Source: Nemertoderma westbladi (Eukaryota; Xenacoelomorpha; Nemertodermatida; Nemertodermatidae). Taken from it: a DNA stretch of 54,404 nt. A program made the translations under genes and the position numbers. The DNA is taken from NCBI GenBank assembly GCA_032718475.1, contig JAUCBJ010008138.1, forward strand, positions 1 to 54,404, written 5' to 3'. The notes beneath the pieces were generated by a model, which was not told the origin of the DNA, ran no database searches, and saw nothing but the letters and a program-made list of their open reading frames with translations. Shown here piece by piece: positions 1 through 10,014 of this stretch (its first letter is position 1; every line of letters begins with the position of its first letter).

Positions 1-93
1 GAGTTGTGGCGGTGCAATTTTGTTGACAAGCCGGCACAGCATTCTTAAAAATGCAGCTGCAATGCAGCATGCCGATCCTAGTAGTAGTAGTAG
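1..93 (+). mobile_element. 3' end of an RTE-like LINE, copy 1
   Basis: The first 93 bases match the 3' end of the full-length LINE at 30921-34710: the last codons, the stop, and the short 3' UTR that runs into a (TAG)n tail. The 5' side lies outside the window, so its length is unknown. The tail joins element A sequence directly. Confidence 0.85.
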
Positions 94-169
94 TCGGCCA
101 TGCGCTCGCACGGCGCAAATGCTCCATTTGCGCTCTCCACCTGGATTCTAATAACTATAGGCCAATATC

Positions 170-1064
170 ATTATTGCCAAAACGGGATTAAACCCGGAAG
201 TCGCGGAATACATACCGGCGAGTAGGCCAGAAGCTGATAGGCCTATACCGGTACCAGTACAGCAGTATGACTACAGCATGCAGGAACATAACATATACCC
301 AGGGGAGGGGGGAATTATTGCGGATAGGTGTATGGGCCCCAATATATTAACATCAACCCCAGTACCAAACATACCGGTGGGGGGGGGGGGGGGGGGGGGG
401 GACAGGGTGACATTCCCCCATCACAATATCAACAATATACCCCGATAGGAGCAAGAACAATGAGACCCTTGGATGAAAATAGGTCGTGCGACACAGAAAT
501 ATGGAGGGGGCCGCTACCCCCGATGACATATCCAAGTCAAAGGAAAGCTGGAAATAGGACAGACGGACCGCACCAGACAGGAGAAACTATACAACATCCA
601 TCGAACCCATTGGAAGCACAGGCGATGGGGATGGCCACGTTGATCGATGCGTTGAAAACGAGGATCGAGTTACCACCCGTGGAACCATTCAAATTCGATG
701 GGAGTAGGCCGGAAGAATATCTACAGTTTCGGCGCATGTATAGTAATGAAATACTGACAAAGAACTTGACGCAGGCGGAGTGCCTAAAATATCTGCAAGT
801 ATACACGGGAGGCCCAGCATACGACATCGTGAGGCAATATCAAGGCATAGAGGGCGGCTTCACGACAGCATGGCGGGCACTGGATAGGGAATACGGGCAC
901 CCGGCCAAGATCATCAGGCAGACACTGAGAGGCATAACATCGGGTGGCCTACAGGATAATCCCGTTAGCATTAAGACATTTGCGAACAAGGTCGAGAAGG
1001 CGCTGATTGTGTTAAAGACGCTAGACGCGCCATACGAACTCAACGCGTCCAACAACATCACCAC
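170..1064 (+). pseudogene. gag: BEL/Pao gag, first part (element A)
   Basis: Capsid-region part of a BEL/Pao Gag, which forms the particle that packages the element's RNA. About 170-378 is read in one frame and is homologous to the fragment at 46287-46340 (minus). After a 23-base G run (379-401) the open frame is a different one, starting at 328 in that frame and running to 1064. The later part contains the DUF1759-like block (an LPPVEPFKFDG motif, then EYLQFRRMY and a DREYG segment) typical of BEL Gag. The 5' gag and LTR are missing. A LINE fragment interrupts the frame at 1065; gag resumes at 1716. Family assignment is firm; the exact start cannot be fixed. Confidence 0.8.
379..401 (+). repeat. 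23-base poly-G tract within gag
   Basis: An uninterrupted run of 23 G inside the coding region. The frame open before it and the frame open after it differ, so tract length decides whether gag is continuous. Similar runs occur at 38386-38406 and, as C, at 47220-47241. Confidence 0.9.
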
Positions 1065-1715
1065 GATAGTTTGAGTTTTGAGTTTATTTATTCCTCAATA
1101 AAAACGAAATAATTCATGAGTAATTGCACAGCAGACTGTAATCTGCTGGGTACTGTGTGGGTGGTCCTCCACTATAGCAAATCGCTAGTTCAGCTTCGGA
1201 ACACCCACATACCATGGAGGAAAAGGGGTGTTTGTATATATTTTAGAACACATGACTAAGACCTAATGTAACTGTTGTTGACTGAAATTGTGGCAGCATA
1301 AGTAGTATGTCAAACATTAAAATATAATTGGCAAATGCAATGGTATGTAAAATCAGTTGTTGTGAGTGTATATATTATTACTGGTTTGTAAAAATATAAA
1401 ATCGAGTTTGGCTGGTAATACTGATCTGAAATGAAATCTATGGCAGAATCTTGTAATTTTAAGAGATTTTGAGCAAGTAATTCTTAAGTTTTAATTTAAA
1501 GATATTCAGACTGGAGCTGCTACGGATATTTTGTGGCAAGGAGTTCCAGAGTAAAGGGCCTTGAACAGATACAGACTGGTGACGGACAATAAGACGGACA
1601 TGTGGCAGGTGGTACAGACCAGCGGAGGCAGAGCGGGTGTTGTAGGAGTGCACTGAAGAAGCCCTGGTGAACAAGTGGGAAAGAGGGTGGGAGGGGTGGG
1701 ATAGCGCAGACACTA
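1065..1715 (-). mobile_element. 5'-truncated CR1/Jockey-like LINE, 3' end
   Basis: Read on the minus strand, about 1700-1459 encodes the conserved C-terminal tail of CR1/Jockey/L2-type LINE reverse transcriptases: a HSYNTRSAS motif, then VQGPLLWNSLP, then FKLKLKNYLL before the stop. About 400 bases of AT-rich 3' UTR follow, ending in an AATAAA-containing tail near 1080. It replaces a piece of element A gag: coding stops at 1064 and resumes at about 1716 with LPMWLRNKWRK. No clean target duplication was resolved. Confidence 0.75.
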
Positions 1716-2414
1716 CCGATGTGGTTGCGCAACAAGTGGAGGAAAATCGCTTTCTCCACTCGAGACAAGAAGGGTGCGGAACCGGGTTTAGAAGAAATGT
1801 CAAGCTTCTTAAACTACGAGGCTGAACTAATAACTGACCCAGTCTATAGCGAAGATAGCCTGGGAAAGGGACCGAAGACGGATTACCATAGACCGAAACC
1901 AGACCACAATACATCAAACGCATTACCGAGGCTCAGGCAATCATTGCCATATGCAGCGACGCAGGGGACTGCAAGTCCACAGCTAGCCGAATATAAGACA
2001 ACACCATGGAACGGACAGGGGAACAATAACAACACGAATAAATATAACCCCAGTACGTCCAGTAGGCCGAATCCAAACAATAAGAATAGTAGGGACTTTG
2101 GTACAAACGCAGCTGCGATACGCAATGCGCTGTATAAGGAGGGCTACGACCCAAAGAGCAGATGCCAGCTACACGCAAATGCGCTTCATCAAACCATGAA
2201 CTGCAGGTACTGGCAGGCGCTACCTAGGCAAGATCAGATAGATTATGCGTTGAGCAATAAAATCTGCTCGCGATGTGTGATGAGTGCACATAGAGCAAGG
2301 GAATGCAAGGAGAAGCCGGTCAAGTTTGGTCAGAGGAGAGGCCAGACGATGGCAACGAGCACAGTAGGGGCAAAGAAGAGAGGAACGGTGTTACTTGGAG
2401 TAGTACCCGTGTGA
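1716..2414 (+). pseudogene. gag: BEL/Pao gag C-terminus with zinc knuckles (element A)
   Basis: Second half of the interrupted Gag. It starts with the end of the capsid-like domain (WLRNKWRKIAFSTRD), passes through an Asn/Pro-rich linker, and ends with a nucleocapsid module: a CxxH...HxxxxC segment followed by a CX2CX4HX4C knuckle (CSRCVMSAHRAREC). Such knuckles bind the element's RNA. An in-frame TGA at 2412-2414 separates it from the protease; the frame after the stop is the same one. The stop lies in the strand leading to the protease active site, so a CGA-to-TGA mutation is likelier than a designed readthrough site. Confidence 0.85.
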
Positions 2415-4531
2415 GTGATTGGAGAAGGCAATCGATCAGTAACAACACTAATGCTGGTTGATAGTGGAGCTGCCTTCACATTAGTCGAGGAATGGGTGGC
2501 CGAAGAGATAGGATTGAGAACGAGGCCAAGCAGAATGGCGGTAACAACCATCTCTAGCAAAGATGAGATCCTGGAGATGAGAACAGGACGGTGCGCAATT
2601 GCAGCGGTGGCACCGGGATGCGACTATGGGGCAACCATCGACCCCATCCAAGTGACAGAGTCAATTAATATCAATGCCAGGCGGCCAACCAACATCGAGG
2701 TCGAGCAATATAAATTCCTGGACGACATTGATTTCTCAATCCCAGATGTGGACGTTAGGAAGGTATCCATCATAGTAGGAATGGACTGCCCAACGGCAAA
2801 CGCAAGAATGCAAACGGTCTTCGGCGAAGACAAGCAGTGTGACCCGGTGGCGATATTAACACCATTCGGGTGGACGCTGAGTGGCCCAATCAAGAGCAAG
2901 ATACCATTTAGGATGTCGGAGACATCAGGATGCATGTTCGCGGGAACAATGCAGGAAATGGGTGATGAGGGAGCAGAGGAGCAGCTTAAAAGACTGCTCA
3001 GACAAGACTTCGAGGGACTAAAAGAGCCCGGGGTCGGGACCTCGGTAGAAGACAAGCAGGCTTTACAAAGCGTGGAGGAATCGATGACATGCGATGAGGG
3101 GCGGTATACTATAGGAATGGTATGGAAACTACCGAAGATACCACTACCCGATAATAGAAGGATGGTACTCACGAGACTCCGCAAGCTGAAACAAACACTA
3201 AAACGGAGTCCCGAGAAGAATGAGTACATCCACAGAACGATTAAGAAGTACGTCGAGAAAGGATGGGCCGTGGAGTTACCGGTCGACGAACCGAACACGG
3301 ACAGGACATATTACCTGCCACTCCACGTGGCTTTAGACCCAAAGAAAGGTAAACTGCGGATGGTAGTTGATGCATCGGCAAAGACCAACGGAAAATGCTT
3401 AAATGACTACCTGTTAGAAGGCCCAAACATATACAACTCGGGCATAGAGGTGCTACTTAGATTTAGAAACGGGAAACACGCCTTCACGTGTGACATAGAA
3501 GGCATGTTCAACCAAGTCCGTGTAACGGAGGAAGATAGCGACAGTCAGCACTTCTTATGGTATAACGGCGAGGAAGAACCGTCGATAATACCGGCATATA
3601 AGATGGTAGTACAAAACATGGGGGCCAAGTCGTCTTCATTTACGACGACTATGGCAGTCAGAGACACAGTGAAGGGGAAGGAAGATAGATACAGCACTAG
3701 GGCCGTCGATATGATTCGACGCGGCTTCTACGAAGACGACGGAATGGAGTCTGGAAATACGGTTAAGGAGATACTGGACACAGGGCGCGAGGTTCGCGAC
3801 ATCCTAAAAGGATCCGGCTTTAACCTGACCAAATTCTAATCCAGTCCGGAAGAATTTATCAAGGCGATAGAGGACAAGAGACCAGAATCGACCATGGATA
3901 ATCCCACAACAGCCAAAGGGCAGGACATGGCGAATAAGAGAACAGAATCTCAACAGAAGGCATTGGGAATCGTGTCGAAACGAAGAGGGGCTATGTATCG
4001 TATATAGCAAGGATATACGATCCCCTAGGCCTAGCATCCCCATTATTAGTCACGGGGAAACAGATACTCAAGAGAGTATACAAATTGAAGGATGAGTGGG
4101 ACGTAGAGGTACCAGAGGAAATCAAGAAACAGTGGAGTAAGTGGACAGGAGACTTGGAGAAGATGGGAACATACAACATGCCACGAGTGTATTTCCCGGA
4201 TAGGAACATGACGAATCTGGACCTACACATGTTCTCCGATGCGTCGTTGGAGGCGTACGGAGCGGCACTCTACTTAGTACAACGAGAGGGGGCTCATAAG
4301 CCCAGACTAGCCTTTAGCAAAGCAAAGTCAACGCCGCCAGATTCAGCATCAGTTCCCAAGTTAGAATTGACAGCTGCGAGACTAGGAGTTAGAGCCACAG
4401 CCTACCTAGTGGATACTATTCCCAACATAGTGGAGACACACTACTTGACGGACTCCATGGTAGTACTTGTTGGCTACATAACGAAAGGACGAGATACCCA
4501 ATATTCGTCGCAAATAAAGTGGACGAAATAA
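2415..4531 (+). pseudogene. pol: BEL/Pao pol: protease, RT, start of RNase H (element A)
   Basis: Open from 2415 to 3839. An aspartic protease comes first (LVDSGAAFTLVEE, catalytic Asp with DSG), then a BEL reverse transcriptase with the TYYLPLH and RMVVDASA blocks, FTCDIEGMFNQV (first catalytic Asp) and the YxDD box as FYEDDG. TAA at 3837-3839 breaks the frame; coding resumes in the same frame and shifts again around 4000. The YDPLGLASP connection motif is then readable at about 4015, and the RNase H-like segment (FSDASLEAYGAAL, LELTAARLG) runs to 4531. BEL pol is normally one long frame, so this copy is dead. It depends on gag upstream and integrase downstream. Confidence 0.88.
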
Positions 4532-5700
4532 GGGCGACCACAGAACTGGAAAGGTGGCACTACTGCCCAACGGACGAGAACCCAGCGGACTTGTTGTCGA
4601 GGGGCGTGGTACGCCACACTTTCTTGAAGAAGGAAGTATTGTGGCAACATGGGCCACAATTTCTGAGCGATAAGGAGGCCTGGCCGCCGATGAGAAAGGT
4701 GGATCCGGGCTCAGAAGTAGTGTCAGAGGGAGAAGAAGGGGATTCAGAGGGAGAAGAGATATACTCCCAGATGGTGAGGGAGATTAGGGACGTGCAACCA
4801 AAATCAGAAGAACTGTGCGGTAACCCGACGGATAAACTCCTCAGCTACAGTTCTAGTTGGTATAAGACCAAGAAACTAGTGGCGTACTGGAGAGCCTTCG
4901 GGAATTTCCTCGCGGGAGTTGGCAAAGATAAGAAGATCAGGACATCCATAGATCTGGAAGGAGCGGCCAAGGCAGTCATCTGCTATGAACAACGGAAGAA
5001 CTATGACGACGAGGTAGAACGCGTCGGTAACCAACAGCAGCTCCGACGGGACAGCGAGCTGATTACGCTGTCGCCACAACTTAATGACGACGGGATTCTA
5101 GTAATGAATTCTAGGGTGGGATACAACAACAGCATAATCGTACCACCGAAACCCATCATCATTCCAACAGGATCGCCAATAGTTAACCAGATTACCTGGG
5201 ACTCCCATAAGTCGATATTGCATGGGGGCACCAACCGAACCCTCACCGAGATAAGGAGGACCTTTTGGGTCAAACAGTTGAGGAAGAAGGTAAAAGCGGT
5301 GGTGGGGCAGTGCCAGACCTGCCGACGAGCGAAGAAGGAGCGAGCCATACAAGAGATGGCGCCACTACCAGCGAATAGAGTAAGACAGCATGACCCGCCA
5401 TTTACGCATTGCGGTGTGGACATGTTCGGGCCGATAAAGATCAAGGTGATGCGGCACACGGAGAAACGCTACGGTATCATCTTCGTATGTAACAACACGC
5501 GGGCGGTAGGGATAGAACTCGCCCAAGATGCAACCGCATCAGCATTCATTAATGCCTTAGAAAGGTTTAGAGACCGCAAAGGTGGGACGATTGCAGTGAT
5601 ATACAGCAACAACGGCACCAACTTTGTGGGCGCAGAGAATGAGATGGCAGAGGCCTTGGACATCTTGGAAGGGGAGGAAGTCAGGGCGGCCATGAGATGA
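4519..5700 (+). pseudogene. pol: BEL/Pao RNase H end and integrase core (element A)
   Basis: Begins in a different frame from the preceding segment, so a one-base-type shift sits near 4515. It opens with the BEL motif WHYCPTDENPADLLSRG, then the integrase zinc-binding region (GGTNRTLTEIRR...CQTCRRAK) and the catalytic core. The first catalytic Asp is in CGVDMFGP. The second catalytic position reads YSNNGTNF where the family has Asp before NGTNF, so an active-site residue is lost (Asn). Two consecutive TGA codons at 5698-5703 end the frame. As it stands the integrase could not work. Confidence 0.88.
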
Positions 5701-5703
5701 TGA

Positions 5704-6315
5704 CAAGTAAAGTGGGAGAGAAGGACGCCGTATGCGCCACATACACTAGGATGCGTCGAGAGACTGGTGGGTAGTTCAAAGCGTCTAATGACGAAGCTAA
5801 TGAACACCCACATGGTCACTGAGGACGTCTTACGGACAGTGCTTGCAAAGTGCGAGGGGATCATTAATAGCAGACCGCTATACCCGGAGAATGACGACCC
5901 TGAGTCATTAGACGTGCTGACGCCTAGCCATTTCCTGATGGAAAGGCCAGCGACCATCGATATGCGGGGTGTAGACCCAGATGACATACACTCCCGCCAG
6001 AGTTGGAAAGTCGCTAAAGCAATAAGCGCAGAGTATTGGAGGAGGTGGGTCGAAGAATACCTACCCACGCTCCATAAAAGAAGCAAGTGGAGGAAGCCGA
6101 ATAGGGAGTTAAGAGAGGGAGATCTCGTAATCGTTACGGATGATACTATCATCAACAACCAATGGCGGTTGGCGAGAGTTGTAGGCACTTACTCCGACGA
6201 GGACGGAAGAGTCCGATCGGTAGAAGTGCGGATAGGTGGTAAGATAGGTGCGAAGGACAGAAAAACCTACAGGAGAGCTGTATGGAAATGCTGTCTGTTG
6301 GAAGGGGCACCTTAG
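5704..6315 (+). pseudogene. pol: BEL/Pao integrase C-terminal part, DUF5641-like (element A)
   Basis: Same frame as the preceding integrase segment, after the two TGA codons. It contains the catalytic Glu region (CVERLVGSS), INSRPLY and LTPSHFL motifs, then YLPTLHKRSKW and the DNA-binding C-terminal domain (WRLARVVGTYSDEDGRVRSVEV), typical of the BEL-specific DUF5641 region. It ends at a natural-looking stop at 6315. This completes the order gag-PR-RT-RH-IN. Confidence 0.85.
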
Positions 6316-6428
6316 TGGAGTTAGTCAAGAGTTTAGTCGTCCAAGTTTGGACTGAGGGGGGTGGGATTGAGGGCGAGACGCCCTTCCCACACAAAAAAAA
6401 TAAAAATAAAATAATAGTACATAGTAGG
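6316..6428. other. non-coding gap after element A pol
   Basis: GC-rich then A-rich sequence with no coding signal. It leads into the 32-bp array. Confidence 0.5.
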
Positions 6429-6990
6429 TACGCAGTTAGTAGACAGAAGTTACAGTAAGAAGGTACGTAGTACTGTCAGTTAGTTAGTTAGTTAGTTAGG
6501 AGGTACGTAGTACCGCTAGTTAGGAGAGAGTTAGAAGGTACGTAGTACCGTCAGTTAGTTAGTTAGTTAGTAAGAGGGTACGTAGTACCGCTAGTTAGAG
6601 AGTTAGAGGGTACGTAGTACCGTTAAGTAGAGAGTTAGAGGGTACGTAGTACCGTTAGTTGGAGAGTTAGAGGGTACGTAGTACCGCTAGTTAGAGAGTT
6701 AGAGGGTACGTAGTACCGTTAAGTAGAGAGTCAGAGGGTACGTAGTACTGTTAAGTAGAGAGTTAGAGGGTACGTAGTACCGTTAGTTGGAGAGTTAGAG
6801 GGTACGTAGTACCGTTAGTTGGAGAGTTAGAGGGTACGTAGTACCGTTAGTTGGAGAGTTAGAGGGTACGTAGTACCGCTAGTTAGAGAGTTAGAGGGTA
6901 CGTAGTACCGTTAGTTAGAGAGTTAGAGGGTACGTAGTACCGTTAGTTAGAGAGTTAGAGGGTACGTAGTACCGTTAGTTAGAGAGAGAG
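6429..6990 (+). repeat. 32-bp tandem array with a palindromic core
   Basis: Sixteen copies of tacgtagtac are visible at about 6464, 6503, 6539, 6579, 6611 and then every 32 bases to 6963. The unit is GGTACGTAGTACC (GGTAC, 3-base spacer, GTACC) followed by a gttagttagagagttaga-like linker. The first units are 36-40 bases apart because of extra gtta steps. It lies between a BEL pol and the exonuclease frame, on the same strand. Confidence 0.92.
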
Positions 6991-7467
6991 TAAGAGGTAG
7001 AAGGGTATATATAAGATATAGATATTAGTTAGTAGTTAGTAGCGAGAGGGGGGCATATGAGTACAGCTGGGTAAATCGTGTGGCCACGCGACGCATACTG
7101 CTGTACTGCACAGGCCCACAGAGTAGGCCAGAATGTGGATTAGAGAATAGAATAATCCATAGGCAATAGTAAGTAGTAGGACAGTAGAATTAAAACTAAA
7201 CTAAAATAAATAGAATAGGGCTGAAAGTCACAAATTATGGCAACACGAGGAAAGTTATTCTGGAACATAATAAAAGTAACTGACAGAAATCGAAATTAGG
7301 GTGTATTTACTAGCTTCAGAATTAATTAGTAATAATTTAGGCCAAAAGACGCAGTTAAGTAAGGAATAGGCCATTATCGGACCATACAGAACATCTTAGA
7401 TACATCACTCATCTGTATTGCGCCTTGGTAAGGCACCACCTTACAGGTGAGCGAGTGAGTGTTCGGA
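6991..7467. other. leader region before the exonuclease frame
   Basis: AT-rich stretch with (gtta)-type remnants at its start and no coding signal. Just before the next start codon it reads caccaccttacag followed by gtgagcgagtgagt. This could be a splice acceptor about 20 bases upstream of the ATG, as in env-like third ORFs made from spliced RNA, but that is only a possibility. Confidence 0.35.
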
Positions 7468-9249
7468 ATGGCGAGCAAATTGATCAGAAAGAGAAAGGTG
7501 GAGTCAGGAGGAAAGGAGATACTGGTGGATTTCACCGAGAGACACCCGGAAGAGAAGACGAGAGGATACTATGAGAGGTTGGAAAGGGGTCACGCGGCAC
7601 GAGCGCTGCAGGATCACTTCTGGGAGATGCACGAACAGCGGCTGGTCGGGACCTACGGGACGCCGTCGCTGGACAACGCGATCTTCCAACACTTCCACTA
7701 CGTGGTGAAAGGGGACGAGGCGAAGTTTGGGATTCCGAAGTACCCGAGGGAATCACCGAGGAAGGACTGGAAGAGATTCATAGAGTCCGTCAACAGGGGA
7801 GGATATATGATCCTAGACGACGAGGGAACCGTGGAAGACGAGGAGGGTTCGAGACGAGGATCGGCGGGGTCGGCCAGGACCGTACTCCTGCATTTGGCCG
7901 CGCCAAATGGGGACATCTTCTTATTCGATCTAGGAACGTATGGGAAGAAGGACGGGCCGAAACTAAACCGGTTGCCGAAAGCGGTACAAGTCTTGGTAAG
8001 AGAGAAGTCGACGACGAAAGTAGGATCGGCGATTCGCGAGGACGCGGAGAGAATCATTGGTCCGGACGCCACCAACCTCCTGGATATGCAGAAGGTCTTC
8101 ATGGCTATGACGGCACCGGATGGGTTGGGGGTAGTCGGGAACACAGGCCAATGCGGGGCGGTGGCAATGGGCCAACTATTGGGGCTCGTATGCCACAAAC
8201 CGATGGACTGGGGGAAGTTCAGGGAAGAATACGGAGCAGAACTAGCGAACTCGCTAAAGTGGGGAGCGAGACTGGGAAAGCAAGAGGTATATCAATTCCG
8301 CAGAGGAGCGATAAAGGTATATCAGAAGCGATATATCCTGCAGGAAGATTGGATGATGATAAGTTTGCTTAACTTATTTATGACCGTGGTTATCGAGAGG
8401 GAACCAGCGGCATTTATGTTATCGGGATCACCCCTAAGCTGCAGGAGAGCCTTTAAAGTGGCCTTCGACGGTCTGGTAGACCACCCGGGGCTGAAGGGCG
8501 AGTCGGTGTACTACAACAGCCGACATCTGGTAGACGGGGAGACGGATACGCCGTATCAGAGATGGGAGCAGCTAGAGACGGACAGACGAGAAGCAAAGCG
8601 ACTGGAAGAAGTCGCTAGACGGGAGAGGATAGAAGCAGAGGAGAGGGAAGAGGAGGCCAGGACGCAGAGTTACGGCTTCGAGGAACAGGCAGGCTTAGAC
8701 GAACTTCATTGGACTTCATCAGGGAGTCCGGGGGATTCTCTAGGGCGAGAATTGGGATGGACGGTGGGATCGCCGAAACAGTCGACGTCGGGGTTGCAAG
8801 CGATGCCCATACCAGCGGGCGCCGAAGGCGACCAACCGCCAAGGAAGTTAAGGGAGCTAGAGGGATGGAGAGCTACGGGTGAGAGCCAAGGCGGGAAGGG
8901 ACATAGTGGATCCATCGGGATACCGGGGTTGGAGCCACTGCCAGAGGAGGAGGAGGACGACGACGAGTTCGGAGGGGTGCCGCCCATCGAGAGGATTGGC
9001 CACTCGGACACGGACTGGGTTGGCGGAAGGGTGGTGACGGCCAGTGGGGCGAGGGCCTTCTGGAACAGATCCGGCAAGCGGACCTGGGTGCACGAGGAGC
9101 CGGCGATGGATTTCGCGGGGAGCACTATCAGGTTGGGCGAGCAACCGGTGACGGCACCACGGATAGTATTCGGGGAGACGATGCCCGAGAGGGGCGGAGA
9201 GATCGACGTAGACAGGGACACCAACGTGGAGAAGTTCGCCTACCAGTGA
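7468..9249 (+). CDS. RNase D-like 3'-5' exonuclease domain protein
   Basis: A 593-residue frame from the ATG at 7468. Residues about 110-310 look like a DEDD 3'-5' exonuclease domain of the RNase D/WRN/EXD1 type. Exo I is YMILDDEG (Asp117, Glu119), followed by the strand pattern LLHLAAPNGDIFLFDL. Exo II is VGSAIREDAERI (Asp192). Exo III is YILQEDW followed by MMISLLNLF, near Tyr289 and Asp294. Motif order and spacing fit the family, but Exo III has one more residue between Tyr and Asp than the usual Yx3D. The C-terminal third is acidic and coiled-coil-like, then disordered. An in-frame TGA (9247-9249) follows, and the same frame continues into zinc knuckles. Substrate unknown; related host enzymes trim RNA 3' ends. 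It lies downstream of a BEL pol and upstream of a PPT/LTR, and so may be a third ORF of that element. Assignment is from motifs only. Confidence 0.6.
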   Translation: MASKLIRKRKVESGGKEILVDFTERHPEEKTRGYYERLERGHAARALQDHFWEMHEQRLVGTYGTPSLDNAIFQHFHYVVKGDEAKFGIPKYPRESPRKDWKRFIESVNRGGYMILDDEGTVEDEEGSRRGSAGSARTVLLHLAAPNGDIFLFDLGTYGKKDGPKLNRLPKAVQVLVREKSTTKVGSAIREDAERIIGPDATNLLDMQKVFMAMTAPDGLGVVGNTGQCGAVAMGQLLGLVCHKPMDWGKFREEYGAELANSLKWGARLGKQEVYQFRRGAIKVYQKRYILQEDWMMISLLNLFMTVVIEREPAAFMLSGSPLSCRRAFKVAFDGLVDHPGLKGESVYYNSRHLVDGETDTPYQRWEQLETDRREAKRLEEVARRERIEAEEREEEARTQSYGFEEQAGLDELHWTSSGSPGDSLGRELGWTVGSPKQSTSGLQAMPIPAGAEGDQPPRKLRELEGWRATGESQGGKGHSGSIGIPGLEPLPEEEEDDDEFGGVPPIERIGHSDTDWVGGRVVTASGARAFWNRSGKRTWVHEEPAMDFAGSTIRLGEQPVTAPRIVFGETMPERGGEIDVDRDTNVEKFAYQ

Positions 9250-10014
9250 CTCCACAGACCGCGAAGATCGCTTGGGACGAAAGACGACGTGGGGCGGGAG
9301 ACATTGGTACTCGGCTGCGACTACTGTGGGAGACAGACCCACCAGGAAAGGAGCTGCTTGTACCGGTTCCAAAAGGGAACCTTTTGTCTCTACTGCCGAG
9401 AGTCGAGCCACAGGATGGGGGCGTGTCCACGGTTGCATAACCGATGTCCAAAGTGCAACTTTCGGGGACACTACGGACGCCAGTGCGACGGGATGGACGA
9501 CGAAGAGAAGTTCAGAAGATTCGAGGAGTGGGCCGACGTCGGGGCCATGACGCGCCAGCGCATGAAGGCCCAGGAGTTCAAGTGGGGTTTCTTCCTTATC
9601 AATCAGGAGGCTCACATGGAAATCATAAAGCGGAGGCTACCGTTTACCTATCAAGAGGTAGCAACGGCGGCGTCGTATGCCGGAGTGATGAATACACAAA
9701 GATATTTGGACAGGTGGACGCCACAGAACCGAGGGGAGTTTAGGGATTTCTTGGCGGAGCACGTGCCGCCAGCAATGAAGATGATCCTATGGGACGCCAC
9801 CAGAGGGAGACAACAGGGCCACTCTGAGCGGCCACCGGCGAAGCGATATCGGGCACTAATAACACCAGCGCCCAAGGAGCCAACAACCGGAATCAGCAGG
9901 GAGGTGGCGGCGAAAGTCCGAAAGCAGAAAGCGGATCCCAGAGGAGCGGTGGTAACCAAGAAACGACCCAGGGAAGAGGACGCCAGGGGGAACTATCCCC
10001 AGAGGAACAGATAG
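9250..10014 (+). CDS. triple CCHC zinc-knuckle continuation of the exonuclease frame
   Basis: Open in the same frame as the exonuclease segment, directly after the TGA at 9247-9249; no ATG is needed if the stop is read through. Otherwise a start could be internal. Three perfect CX2CX4HX4C knuckles follow one another: CDYCGRQTHQERSC, CLYCRESSHRMGAC and CPKCNFRGHYGRQC, which suggests binding to single-stranded nucleic acid. A helical region with FFLINQEAHME and EFRDFLAEHVPPAMK follows, then a Lys/Arg-rich tail with KKRPREED, a plausible nuclear-localisation or RNA-binding segment. Joined to the preceding part it would give a protein of about 850 residues pairing an exonuclease with an RNA-binding tail. 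Confidence 0.6.
   Translation, partial: LHRPRRSLGTKDDVGRETLVLGCDYCGRQTHQERSCLYRFQKGTFCLYCRESSHRMGACPRLHNRCPKCNFRGHYGRQCDGMDDEEKFRRFEEWADVGAMTRQRMKAQEFKWGFFLINQEAHMEIIKRRLPFTYQEVATAASYAGVMNTQRYLDRWTPQNRGEFRDFLAEHVPPAMKMILWDATRGRQQGHSERPPAKRYRALITPAPKEPTTGISREVAAKVRKQKADPRGAVVTKKRPREEDARGNYPQRNR

Noticed and set aside
52-93. A stand-alone (TAG)n microsatellite
   Set aside because: It is the 3' tail of a LINE copy, and the same tail ends the other copies.
2409-2417. Programmed gag-pol readthrough at TGA 2412
   Set aside because: The stop falls inside the strand leading to the protease active site, BEL elements normally use one continuous frame, and this copy has many other lesions; a CpG mutation is simpler.
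6429-6990. CRISPR-like array of 32-bp units
   Set aside because: Simple tandem repeat with no distinct spacers and no cas genes.
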